From the NCBI RefSeq assembly GCF_029852145.1, contig NC_079969.1:28512459-28576458 (forward strand): 64,000 nt of DNA, written 5' to 3'. Below are positions 21,877-34,700 of this stretch, one piece after another. A program made the position numbers and the translations under genes. Within the stretch, counting starts at the first letter, position 1, and each line of letters begins with the position of its first letter. This DNA comes from Microplitis mediator (taxonomy: Eukaryota; Arthropoda; Insecta; Hymenoptera; Braconidae). The notes under the pieces are model-generated. The model saw only the letters and a program-made list of their open reading frames with translations. It was not told the origin of the DNA and searched no databases.

Positions 21877-24800
21877 ATGGCTACTACTCGTGTTCTTGCC
21901 ATTTTATTGGCAATAACAACTTATGAGGTAAGCTTGTTTCAGTTTTTATTTAAGTTTTTATCAACTCAGGCAATAACATTGATTTTGATATTATAATCCA
22001 TGAACAAGGACCATATGCGATCATCCAGAAAATGGTCATACTTAACGCCACAATTTGTAAACAATCAAAAACTAGAATTATAAATAGAATGTAAATTGCA
22101 TTTAATAGCTTAGAAAGGGGTCGGAATCTATCGCGAACGGGTGTAAACTAGTAGATTTCAAAAAGAAGGTAATTTTCTTAACAATGTATTTATTATATGT
22201 GTAGGTGCAGTCAACTGGCTTCGGGTTGAACCTATTTCCTAGCGGTGGTATTAGTTTGAAAAAAGGAGGGGGAATAGGATTTAAGATTGAGACTCCCGGA
22301 TTATTTGGCACGAAAAAAAAAAGTTTCGAATTTGGTGTCAAAGGAAATGTTCAAGGATCAATAGGAAGTAAAAGTGGACATACGGAATATGAAAATGGAG
22401 CTGTTTCAGGGCAAGGACAAAATTATTTGGAACATAATTCAGGAGATGAAACCAATGTTAATAGTTACAAGAACAACAATGAATATGAAAGGCGATACAC
22501 TGGTGCTGGTGTCGATTTCCAAAAACATGGAGAACTAACTGCGACTTCAGGCGGTTTTGGATTGGGTGTAACGGGTGAGAAACATTTTTCGGTTAGTGGC
22601 GGTACGGGAACTTATAGAACATCAGAAACAGTCGTCGGACAGACCCAGGGTTCAGTCGAAGCTACTAAACAACATACTCCGGGAAATGGACATGGCATTG
22701 ATAGTCAACATACAAAGAGATACGAAGTACATTACAATAGCCAGGATAACATCGGGCCTCAAACGGAACGCGATGTGGTTATGATCAATGGAAACGGTCC
22801 AACAATCTCAGTAAGCGATGGTGCTGGTGTGACTGTGCATAAAGAAGGAATCCTAGAAGGGGGTTTAGGCGGTTTTAAAGTCAGTGGAAAGGGTGAGAAA
22901 CATTTTTCGATTGGCGGCGGTTCGTGGACTCATGGAACATCAGGAACAGTCGTCGGACAGACCCAGGGTTCAGTCGAAGCTACTAAACAACATACTCTAG
23001 GAAATGGTCATGGCATTGATAGTCAACAAACAACGAGATACGAAGTACATTACAATGGCCAGGAAAACAACGGGCCTCAAACGGAACGCGATCTGGTTAT
23101 GATCAATGGAAACGGTCCAACAAGCTCAGTAAGCGATGGTGCTGGTGTGACTGTGCATAAAGAAGGAATCCTAGAAGGAGATTTAGGTGGTTTTAAAGTC
23201 AGTGGAATGGGTGAGAAACATTTTTCGATTGGCGGCGGTTCGTGGACTCATGGAACATCAGGAACAGTCGTCGGACAGACCCAGGGTTCAGTTGAAGCTA
23301 CTAAACAACATACTCCGGGAAATGGACATGGCATTGATAGTCAACATTCAACGAGATACGAAGTACATTATAATGGCCAGGAAAACAATGGGCCTCAAAC
23401 AGAACGCGATGTGGGTATGATCAATGGAAACGGTCCAACAATCTCAGTAAGCGATGGTGCTGGTGTGACTGTGCATAAAGAAGGAATCCTAGAAGGGGGT
23501 TTAGGCGGTTTTAAAGTCAGTGGAAAGGGTGAGAAACATTTTTCGATTGGCGGCGGTTCGTGGACTCATGGAACATCAGGAACAGTCGTCGGACAGACCC
23601 AGGGTTCAGTTGAAACTACTAAACAACATACTCCGGGAAATGGACATGGCATTGATAGTCAACATTCAACGAGATACGAAGTACATTATAATGGCCAGGA
23701 AAACAATGGGCCTCAAACGGAACGCGATGTGGGTATGATCAATGGAAACGGTCCAACAATCTCAGTAAGCGATGGTGCTGGTCTGACTGTGCATAAAGAA
23801 GGAATCCTAGAAGGGGGTTTAGGCGGTTTTAAAGTCAGTGGAAAGGGTGAGAAACATTTTTCGATTGGCGGCGGTTCGTGGACTCATGGAACATCAGGAA
23901 CAGTCGTCGGACAGACCCAGGGTTCAGTTGAAACTACTAAACAACATACTCCGGGAAATGGACATGGCATTGATAGTCAACATTCAACGAGATACGAAGT
24001 ACATTATAATGGCCAGGAAAACAATGGGCCTCAAACGGAACGCGATGTGGGTATGATCAATGGAAACGGTCCAACAATCTCAGTAAGCGATGGTGCTGGT
24101 CTGACTGTGCATAAAGAAGGAATCCTAGAAGGGGGTTTAGGCGGTTTTAAAGTCAGTGGAAAGGGTGAGAAACATTTTTCGATTGGCGGCGGTTCGTGGA
24201 CTCATGGAACATCAGGAACAGTCGTCGGACAGACCCAGGGTTCAGTTGAAACTACTAAACAACATACTCCGGGAAATGGACATGGCATTGATAGTCAACA
24301 TTCAACGAGATACGAAGTACATTATAATGGCCAGGAAAACAATGGGCCTCAAACGGAACGCGATGTGGGTATGATCAATGGAAACGGTCCAACAATCTCA
24401 GTAAGCGATGGTGCTGGTCTGACTGTGCATAAAGAAGGAATCCTAGAAGGGGGTTTAGGCGGTTTTAAAGTCAGTGGAAAGGGTGAGAAACATTTTTCGA
24501 TTGGCGGCGGTTCGTGGACTCATGGAACATCAGGAACAGTCGTCGGACAGACCCAGGGTTCAGTTGAAACTACTAAACAACATACTCCGGGAAATGGACA
24601 TGGCATTGATAGTCAACATTCAACGAGATACGAAGTACATTATAATGGCCAGGAAAACAATGGGCCTCAAACGGAACGCGATGTGGGTATGATCAATGGA
24701 AACGGTCCAACAATCTCAGTAAGCGATGGTGCTGGTGTGACTCTGCATAAAGAAGGAATCCTAGAAGGGGGTTTAGGCGGTTTTAAAGTCAGTGGAAAGG

Positions 24801-27800
24801 GTGAGAAACATTTTTCGATTGGCGGCGGTTCGTGGACTCATGGAACATCAGGAACAGTCGTCGGACAGACCCAAGGTTCAGTCGAAGCTACTAAACAACA
24901 TACTCCGGGAAATGGACATGGCATTGATAGTCAACATTCAACGAGATACGAAGTAAATTACAATGGCCAGGAAAACATCGGGCCTCAAACGGAACGCGAT
25001 CTGGTTATGATCAATGGAAACGGTCCAACAATCTCAGTAAGCGATGGTGCTGGTGTGACTGTGCATAAAGAAGGAATCCTAGAAGGGGGTTTAGGCGGTT
25101 TTAAAGTCAGTGGAAAGGGTGAGAAACATTTTTCGATTGGCGGCGGTTCGTGGACTCATGGAACATCAGGAACAGTCGTCGGACAGACCCAGGGTTCAGT
25201 TGAAGCTACTAAACAACATACTCCGGGAAATGGACATGGCATTGATAGTCAACATACAAAGAGATACGAAGTACATTACAATAGCCAGGATAACATCGGG
25301 CCTCAAACGGAACGCGATGTGGGTATGATCAATGGAAACGGTCCAACAATCTCAGTAAGCGATGGTGCTGGTCTGACTGTGCATAAAGAAGGAATCCGAG
25401 AAGGGGGTTTAGGCGGTTTTAAAGTCAGTGGAAAGGGTGAGAAAAATTTTTCGATTGGCGGCGGTTCGTGGGCTCATGGAACATCAGGAACAGTCGTCGG
25501 ACAGACCCAGGGTTCAGTTGAAGCTACTAAACAACATACTCTAGGAAATGGTCATGGCATTGATAGTCAACAAACAACGAGATACGAAGTACATTACAAT
25601 GGCCAGGAAAACAACGGGCCTCAAACGGAACGCGATCTGGTTATGATCAATGGAAACGGTCCAACAAGCTCAGTAAGCGATGGTGCTGGTGTGACTGTGC
25701 ATAAAGAAGGAATCCTAGAAGGAGATTTAGGTGGTTTTAAAGTCAGTGGAATGGGTGAGAAACATTTTTCGATTGGCGGCGGTTCGTGGACTCATGGAAC
25801 ATCAGGAACAGTCGTCGGACAGACCCAGGGTTCAGTTGAAGCTACTAAACAACATACTCCGGGAAATGGACATGGCATTGATAGTCAACATTCAACGAGA
25901 TACGAAGTACATTATAATGGCCAGGAAAACAATGGGCCTCAAACAGAACGCGATGTGGGTATGATCAATGGAAACGGTCCAACAATCTCAGTAAGCGATG
26001 GTGCTGGTGTGACTGTGCATAAAGAAGGAATCCTAGAAGGGGGTTTAGGCGGTTTTAAAGTCAGTGGAAAGGGTGAGAAACATTTTTCGATTGGCGGCGG
26101 TTCGTGGACTCATGGAACATCAGGAACAGTCGTCGGACAGACCCAGGGTTCAGTTGAAACTACTAAACAACATACTCCGGGAAATGGACATGGCATTGAT
26201 AGTCAACATTCAACGAGATACGAAGTACATTATAATGGCCAGGAAAACAATGGGCCTCAAACGGAACGCGATGTGGGTATGATCAATGGAAACGGTCCAA
26301 CAATCTCAGTAAGCGATGGTGCTGGTCTGACTGTGCATAAAGAAGGAATCCTAGAAAGGGGTTTAGGCGGTTTTAAAGTCAGTGGAAAGGGTGAGAAACA
26401 TTTTTCGATTGGCGGCGGTTCGTGGACTCATGGAACATCAGGAACAGTCGTCGGACAGACCCAGGGTTCAGTTGAAACTACTAAACAACATACTCCGGGA
26501 AATGGACATGGCATTGATAGTCAACATTCAACGAGATACGAAGTACATTATAATGGCCAGGAAAACAATGGGCCTCAAACGGAACGCGATGTGGGTATGA
26601 TCAATGGAAACGGTCCAACAATCTCAGTAAGCGATGGTGCTGGTCTGACTGTGCATAAAGAAGGAATCCTAGAAGGGGGTTTAGGCGGTTTTAAAGTCAG
26701 TGGAAAGGGTGAGAAACATTTTTCGATTGGCGGCGGTTCGTGGACTCATGGAACATCAGGAACAGTCGTCGGACAGACCCAGGGTTCAGTTGAAACTACT
26801 AAACAACATACTCCGGGAAATGGACATGGCATTGATAGTCAACATTCAACGAGATACGAAGTACATTATAATGGCCAGGAAAACAATGGGCCTCAAACGG
26901 AACGCGATGTGGGTATGATCAATGGAAACGGTCCAACAATCTCAGTAAGCGATGGTGCTGGTGTGACTCTGCATAAAGAAGGAATCCTAGAAGGGGGTTT
27001 AGGCGGTTTTAAAGTCAGTGGAAAGGGTGAGAAACATTTTTCGATTGGCGGCGGTTCGTGGACTCATGGAACATCAGGAACAGTCGTCGGACAGACCCAA
27101 GGTTCAGTCGAAGCTACTAAACAACATACTCCGGGAAATGGACATGGCATTGATAGTCAACATTCAACGAGATACGAAGTAAATTACAATGGCCAGGAAA
27201 ACATCGGGCCTCAAACGGAACGCGATCTGGTTATGATCAATGGAAACGGTCCAACAATCTCAGTAAGCGATGGTGCTGGTGTGACTGTGCATAAAGAAGG
27301 AATCCTAGAAGGGGGTTTAGGCGGTTTTAAAGTCAGTGGAAAGGGTGAGAAACATTTTTCGATTGGCGGCGGTTCGTGGACTCATGGAACATCAGGAACA
27401 GTCGTCGGACAGACCCAGGGTTCAGTCGAAGCTACTAAACAACATACTCCGGGAAATGGACATGGCATTGATAGTCAACATTCAACGAGATACGAAGTAC
27501 ATTATAATGGCCAGGAAAACAATGGGCCTCAAACAGAACGCGATGTGGGTATGATCGATGGAAACGGTCCAACAATCTCAGTAAGCGATGGTGCTGGTGT
27601 GACTGTGCATAAAGAAGGAATCCTAGAAGGGGGTTTAGGCGGTTTTAAAGTCAGTGGAAAGGGTGAGAAACATTTTTCGATTGGCGGCGGTTCGTGGACT
27701 CATGGAACATCAGGAACAGTCGTCGGACAGACCCAAGGTTCAGTCGAAGCTACTAAACAACATACTCCGGGAAATGGACATGGCATTGATAGTCAACATA

Positions 27801-30670
27801 CAACGAGATACGAAGTACATTACAATGGCCAGGAAAACATCGGGCCTCAAACGGAACGCGATCTGGTTATGATCAATGGAAACGGTCCAACAATCTCAGT
27901 AAGCGATGGTGCTGGTGTGACTGTGCATAAAGAAGGAATCCTAGAAGGGGGTTTAGGCGGTTTTAAAGTCAGTGGAAAGGGTGAGAAACATTTTTCGATT
28001 GGCGGCGGTTCGTGGACTCATGGAACATCAGGAACAGTCGTCGGACAGACCCAGGGTTCAGTCGAAGCTACTAAACAACATACTCCGGGAAATGGACATG
28101 GCATTGATAGTCAACATTCAACGAGATACGAAGTACATTATAATGGCCAGGAAAACAATGGGCCTCAAACAGAACGCGATGTGGGTATGATCGATGGAAA
28201 CGGTCCAACAATCTCAGTAAGCGATGGTGCTGGTGTGACTGTGCATAAAGAAGGAATCCTAGAAGGGGGTTTAGGCGGTTTTAAAGTCAGTGGAAAGGGT
28301 GAGAAACATTTTTCGATTGGCGGCGGTTCGTGGACTCATGGAACATCAGGAACAGTCGTCGGACAGACCCAAGGTTCAGTCGAAGCTACTAAACAACATA
28401 CTCCGGGAAATGGACATGGCATTGATAGTCAACATACAACGAGATACGAAGTACATTACAATGGCCAGGAAAACATCGGGCCTCAAACGGAACGCGATCT
28501 GGTTATGATCAATGGAAACGGTCCAACAATCTCAGTAAGCGATGGTGCTGGTGTGACTGTGCATAAAGAAGGAATCCTAGAAGGGGGTTTAGGCGGTTTT
28601 AAAGTCAGTGGAAAGGGTGAGAAACATTTTTCGATTGGCGGCGGTTCGTGGACTCATGGAACATCAGGAACAGTCGTCGGACAGACCCAGGGTTCAGTCG
28701 AAGCTACTAAACAACATACTCCGGGAAATGGACATGGCATTGATAGTCAACATTCAACGAGATACGAAGTACATTATAATGGCCAGGAAAACAATGGGCC
28801 TCAAACAGAACGCGATGTGGGTATGATCGATGGAAACGGTCCAACAATCTCAGTAAGCGATGGTGCTGGTGTGACTGTGCATAAAGAAGGAATCCTAGAA
28901 GGGGGTTTAGGCGGTTTTAAAGTCAGTGGAAAGGGTGAGAAACATTTTTCGATTGGCGGCGGTTCGTGGACTCATGGAACATCAGGAACAGTCGTCGGAC
29001 AGACCCAGGGTTCAGTCGAAGCTACTAAACAACATACTCCGGGAAATGGACATGGCATTGATAGTCAACATACAACGAGATACGAAGTACATTACAATGG
29101 CCAGGAAAACATCGGGCCTCAAACGGAACGCGATCTGGTTATGATCAATGGAAACGGTCCAACAATCTCAGTAAGCGATGGTGCTGGTGTGACTGTGCAT
29201 AAAGAAGGAATCCTAGAAGGGGGTTTAGGCGGTTTTAAAGTCAGTGGAAAGGGTGAGAAACATTTTTCGATTGGTGGCAGTACGTGGACTCATGGATCGT
29301 CAGGAATACGCGTTGGGCAAATTCAGGGTTCTGGGGAAGCTCTTGTAAGACAGAATCTTGAATATGGTCAGGATCGCATTGTTAACGGAAATAAAAATAA
29401 ATTTGAACTAGGATATTCTCGCTTTGGAAATTTTCCCACTCAAACAGAACATAATATGGGTGGTCCCATCATAAAGGGTTTGACAAGCTCAGGTGGCAGT
29501 GGTGCTGGAACGAGTTTAGCTAATGATGATAAAGTAATTTGGGGCATTGGCGACCATGGTATAAATATTAATGATAAAATACTAGTATCTTCTACCGAAA
29601 ACAAAAACGATCAAATATCAGGAGTGGAAGTACAGCATAGCGGTTTTGGACAAATTCAAAAACATGACCACGGTCGTATTGAAGTTGGTACAGGAGGTGA
29701 TATTGAACGAAGTTTTGAAGCAACAATCTATAGAAATGAAAATGGACACACTGGTTGTGTAAATGGCCATCACCAAGGCCAAATTCAAGATCATTCTCGA
29801 TATCATGGAAATATTGGATACGGAATCGGTAGTCAAACAACCAACAATGGGTACAGACAAATTCTGAATCAAGGAAAAATCAATAGTGAACAAGAGCATG
29901 GATATACTAAGCATATTACCTTATCCTCTGGAGATCAAAATAAAAATCAAAGAGTCAGACCAGGCCAAGATGCCGCACATCATGGTTCTAGTTTTGAATT
30001 TCATTCTGAAAAGCCGGGAGGAGTAGGATTTCACCAAGGAGAACATAAACAAGGTTATTCTGTTGTTTACGTAGAACACAAAGGTCAAGATGGGTCAGGA
30101 GCACGTGTATGGAGAGAAGGTGATAGGACAACTGGATCTAATGTTGAGATAGAAGGCAAATATATTGGGCATCTAGAGACACAGAACCATGGAGAATCTC
30201 ATCCCGGACACAACCTATTGAATTTTCTCAACAAACCAGGTGTAGTAGTTTATGAACAAAGTACCAACACAGATAACTTAATCTCTGGACAAGGATTATT
30301 TAACGGTAGACCGTCTTTGAGTGGAACCGATAGCACACAGGGTTCTTTGAACTGGGGAATAGAACCCAGTAAATTGATTAACCACGGCTCAAATGGTGAA
30401 TTACACCATTTTTCCGAACATAGATACGGATACCACCGCGGCAACAAGAACGAGCACCAATCTAAATCCGAAGTCAAGCATTTTTCTAGCTCCGCAACGG
30501 GTTCTGGTCGCGGAGGATTCTCCTTAGAACCTTCTGTGAGCCACACAACATCTACTGACGACAGGAGTGCTTTGCAACCCCAATCTTATCCTTCCGGAAA
30601 TTCTCTTCATGGACAAAGCAGCGTCGAGACAAGCGGAGCCGGTTTATTGGACATCAGAATGAAAGTTTAA
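21877..30670 (+). CDS. Giant secreted Gly/His/Gln-rich repeat protein, 2 exons, ~2838 aa
   Basis: Exon 1 (21877-21927) encodes MATTRVLAILLAITTYE and joins in phase 0 to exon 2 (22205-30670), which starts VQSTGFG; cleavage is likely near VQS. An N-terminal unique part of about 120 aa in exon 2 is Gly-rich (FPSGGISLKKGGGIGFK). Then come 21 tandem 106-aa repeats (318 nt each) and a degenerate 22nd, and finally about 470 aa of unique sequence rich in Gly, His, Gln, Asn and Ser. A repeat unit has about 23 Gly and 7 His and no Cys; the only Cys noticed after the leader is in the C-terminal part (GHTGCVNGHH). No known domain is recognised. The size, leader, TATA box and composition suggest a structural or coating secretion such as silk, glue, egg-coat or venom-gland matrix; that is inference. 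Confidence 0.88.
22574..29251 (+). repeat. 21 in-frame tandem repeats of 318 bp
   Basis: Each unit begins GEKHFSIGGGSWTHGTSG and ends LGGFKVSGK. Variant residues allow units to be followed: TK/NSQDN in units 1 and 9; LGN/QQTT/GDLGG in 2 and 10; VETT in 4-7 and 12-14; EVNYNGQENI in 8 and 15; MIDG in 16, 18 and 20; QHTT/QENI in 17, 19 and 21. The order shows a block of units 1-8 duplicated as 9-15 with one unit fewer, followed by three copies of a two-unit block. Unit 1 is the most diverged at its start (SVSGGTGTYRTSE). Copy number may be under-represented if the assembly collapsed the array. Confidence 0.95.
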
Positions 30671-30898
30671 AATTCCGTTGACATTAAAACTGGACGCAGT
30701 ACTTAATTTAATGACCCAAGGTTAGAAATATTTAAAATCAGCGACCCACAAATTTTTTATAAATACCAACAATTTTAAAACTCATTTTATCTTTTTCAGG
30801 CGGAAAAATGTTGGCAGTTTCAACGAGAGAGAAATCCATTAAAATTATTATTAATCAAGACTTTTATCAAAATTTATCGATTATATGTCAATATATTG

Positions 30899-30904
30899 AA
30901 TAAA
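30899..30904 (+). terminator. Poly(A) signal of the giant repeat gene
   Basis: AATAAA about 230 nt after the stop codon, the first such hexamer downstream. Confidence 0.6.
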
Positions 30905-30962
30905 TATTACACATGAGCAATATAAATACTTCTTTTCATTTAAAATCCCACAAAACATTTTT

Positions 30963-31165
30963 ATGATCCTGAAGTTAGCAGACATTTAAAAATTTTTGAA
31001 TTTTTGTTTTTCAATAAATCAATTGCAAAAAAATAATATAAAAATATGCGCATGTAGAAAATTTAAAAAACTACAGGTGCAATTTTTTCAAATATTTTTG
31101 TTTTAATGTTTTATCGTATAAAAAAAAATCCAAAAATTATTAGACATCTGCTAACTTCAGTATCT
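30963..31165. mobile_element. Family A foldback element, intergenic
   Basis: It runs from ATGATCCTGAAG to CTTCAGTATC. The flanking 9-mers AACATTTTT and TACATTTTT differ at one base. It lies about 60 bp past the poly(A) signal of the giant gene. Confidence 0.7.
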
Positions 31166-31799
31166 TACATTTTTCCTAAAAATTCCCATTCAAAAATTTA
31201 AATTTTAAATTTAAAACCCGCCAAAAAATGGATTCGCTCTTTTTTACCGACCGTCACCTCGTCAGGCAAAAAAGTAATTTTCTGTACCATACAACTCACT
31301 TGTCCTCTCAAAACAAAAAAACTAGTCGTCTAGTGACTTTTCCCGGGTCAGTTGGTCAGAACGTCGACGCCATTATAGAATATTTTCTCTTACAAAAAAA
31401 AAAATGAATTCTGGGTAACAAAAAACTGTGTGTCGTTAATTTGTGGTGATTAATTTGTCCATTTATAATACATACGTGAGCAATCAGTTATCAGCAACAC
31501 TATTTACGTGCACTTAATACCGTAACCAATAAAACCCTTAGTATTCGTTTAATATATTATTATTTAAGTTACTAAATCTTCGTCACTTAATTTACGTTAC
31601 AATATCGATTTCTCGAGTTATAAAAAACTAAAACTACATATATATATGTACCCACATATATGTGTAACGATACCAATATCAATATATTTATATATATTTA
31701 AGTAGTCTCGTACAACGTAGTTTAATCTAGAGCCAGACATAGTAAATAATTATAAATTAATTAATTAATTGTTTTGCACACTACTGTGTAATTACCGAC
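31166..31799. promoter_or_regulatory. Intergenic region with the Bag6 promoter
   Basis: This must contain the Bag6 promoter and 5' UTR. A TATATATATGTACC run near 31640 is low-complexity and is not called a TATA box. No other feature was recognised. Confidence 0.35.
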
Positions 31800-34700
31800 A
31801 TGATTGACCTAACAGTCAAGACTTTAGATTCACAGAATCACACATTTTCAGTTAATGATGATGTAAGTTCATTTAATTTAATTAACTACTAATTAATTAT
31901 TTATATTTTATAAATTTACAGTGCGCGGGTATTTTTGAATATATTTTTTAAAATAATAATTGCTAATTATTTATTTTTAAATCTACAGATAACAGTGAGG
32001 CAGTTCAAGGAACATATTGCTGAGACTGTAAACATTCCTGATAATTTACAAAGACTTATTTACTGCGGGCGAGTTCTTCAGGATGAAAAATTGCTCACAG
32101 AATACGGTAATTCAAATTTTAAATAAACTGTATGAGTGTGAATCTAGATGATAGTAAAGTTAGCAGACATTTGAAATTAATAAAAATTTTTTTTAACAGA
32201 TAAATAATGAAAAAAAAATTTTTCGAAAAAAATGCACATGTCGGAAATTTCATAAACTATACGCGCAATTTTCCAAAATATTTTTTTTAATGTTTATTTT
32301 TTTGTTGAAAAAAAATCAAAAAATTTTTAAATGTCTGCCAACTTTATTATCATTGAATCTAGCAGACATCAGAAAAATTTAAAATTATAAATAAATAGAG
32401 TAAACAATTTAAAAAATTATATTTATAAAAAATGCACTTATTAATTTTTATATTTTTTAAATGCGCATTTTTTTAAAATTTTATTTTATTAATTATTTAC
32501 TCTATTTATTTATAATTTTAAATTTTACTGATGTCTGCTACATTCACACTCATAGAAACTGTCAGGTTGATGATTCAGAAGTTAGCCGACATCTAATAAT
32601 TTTTGGAATTTTTCAAAACCATAAATTATAAAAAAAAAAGTATTTAAAAAAATTGCACTTATGGTTTTTTAAATTTTCTACAAGTGCAAATTTTTAATTT
32701 TTTTAATTTTTGTAATTAACTAGTTGAAAATAGCATCAAAAAATTTTTAATTGTCTGTTAAATTCAGGATCATATGTAGCAGACATAAGACAATTCTTTA
32801 ATTAGATATAAAAAAATTAAATAATTAAAACAATAAAATTAAAAAAAATCCATGTACTGAATTTTGAATTTTCTAGACATGCATTTTTTACGATCCTGAA
32901 GTTAGCAGACAATCAAAAATTTTTAGATTTTTTTTTTTAACAATTAAATTTGAAAAAAAAAAAATAAACTAAAAAAATGCACATGTAGAAAATTTAAAAA
33001 ACTATAAGTGCAATTTTTCAAAATATTTTTTTTTTTATAATTTATTGCTTTAAAAAAAATTCAAAAACTATTGGACGTCGGTTAACTTCAATATCATGCA
33101 TTTTTTTATTTTTATTTTAATTTATTATTTCAAAGTTTTAAAAATTGTCAGATGTCCGCTAACTTTATGATACTGAAGATAACCAACGTCTCATAATTTT
33201 TTGATGTTTTTTAAACGATCAATTATAAAAAAAAAAAACAATTCAAAAAATTGCACCTGTAGTTTTTTAAATTCTCTACCGGTGCATATTTTTATTTTTT
33301 ATTTTTTCGTAATTGATTCGTTAGAGAAAAATCCGAAAATTGTTAATTGTCTGTTAATTTCAGGATCCTGCTAATTTTACTATCATGTCAGGATGAGTGT
33401 AAATGTAGCAGACATAAGACAATTTTTTAGTTACATAAAAAAGGTCAAGTTATATTTAAGATTTTTGTTTAGAAGCTAATTAATAATAATTTGAAACTTA
33501 GATGTCAATGGAAAAGTCATCCACTTGGTGCAACGAGCACCGCCGTCACTTACCCAGCGCAGTAGCAACAGTAACCAAAACCAGACCCAGAATTCATCGT
33601 CGAATGGTGACTGGACATCGATGCCCCGGATACATTACCGGCAGACTGAATTCCGTGGGAATCCGATGTACGTTGGCTCGGTTTCATTTCCCGCAGACGT
33701 TCTCGAAGGATACGGTAAGTTATTGGACACCGAGTCGGAAAAATATAATAAATTTAAATTTAAATAAAATAATTAATTTTATTTGTAGAACTACCGATTC
33801 CACAATTGAATAATTCACTGACCAACGGACATGTGTCAGTGATACGTCGAATGCTGGACCAAGCGAACCGCATAATAGATCGTCTGGACAATCCAGGAAC
33901 GACAGACTCAACTAGCTCTGAAAGCGCTTCGTCAACATCACAAACTCCCACGCAAACTCAGTCGGAGCCGGCGACAGAGACTGAAGCATCTTCATCAGAG
34001 TCAGCTCCCGCTTCTCAATCAAAGCCCTCGACACCAACTCCGAGTGCATCGACATCGACTCCAGCATCGACAGATTCAAATTCAGCTGAGAGCAGTCAGT
34101 CTGAAGCTCTAGTTCCTCGTGAGTTGGCTGAGTTACTTGACAAGCTGCTGACAACTCAGGACCGTCTGCGTCCTTACATTCGTGATCGTCTTCTCCATAC
34201 CCCTGAAGCCGGCGCATCTCCAACTCCATCGACTCCCGAAGAGAACCAGCGCATCCTAGACAGCGTGACCGAGTGTTTCCACTTTTTATCCCACGCTCAG
34301 CATGCCCTCAGTAACCTGAATGTCAACATGCAGCAGCCTTCGCCGCGTGTACTGCGCTGCAGACCGATAACTATTCAGCCGTCTGCGATCCTGCAAGCTG
34401 GGTTACCGATCCAGGTCGAGGCCCACATAAATCTCCACGGCCAGGATGCAAATTCTGACAGCGACACCGCCAGCACCACCAGTACCACCAACGTCACCGC
34501 AACTACCAACTCATCAACAAATTCTGGTAATCGTCGAGAGCCGACCGCCACCACCGAAACATCAACGCCTCCACCATCGGCTGATCGCTCCACTGAAAAT
34601 AATCCCGCCGCAGCAGTCGCAGCTGCAGCTGCTGACTCTCTGAGCTCCATGTTCAACTTTTCGAATAACGTCGAAGTTGTGATGGAAATGGGGCCGCAGG

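Noticed and set aside
22575..29144. A 72-77-codon open frame in another + frame, repeated in almost every 318-bp unit
   Set aside because: It recurs only because the units are nearly identical in DNA; it overlaps the long coding frame and has no start or splice context of its own.
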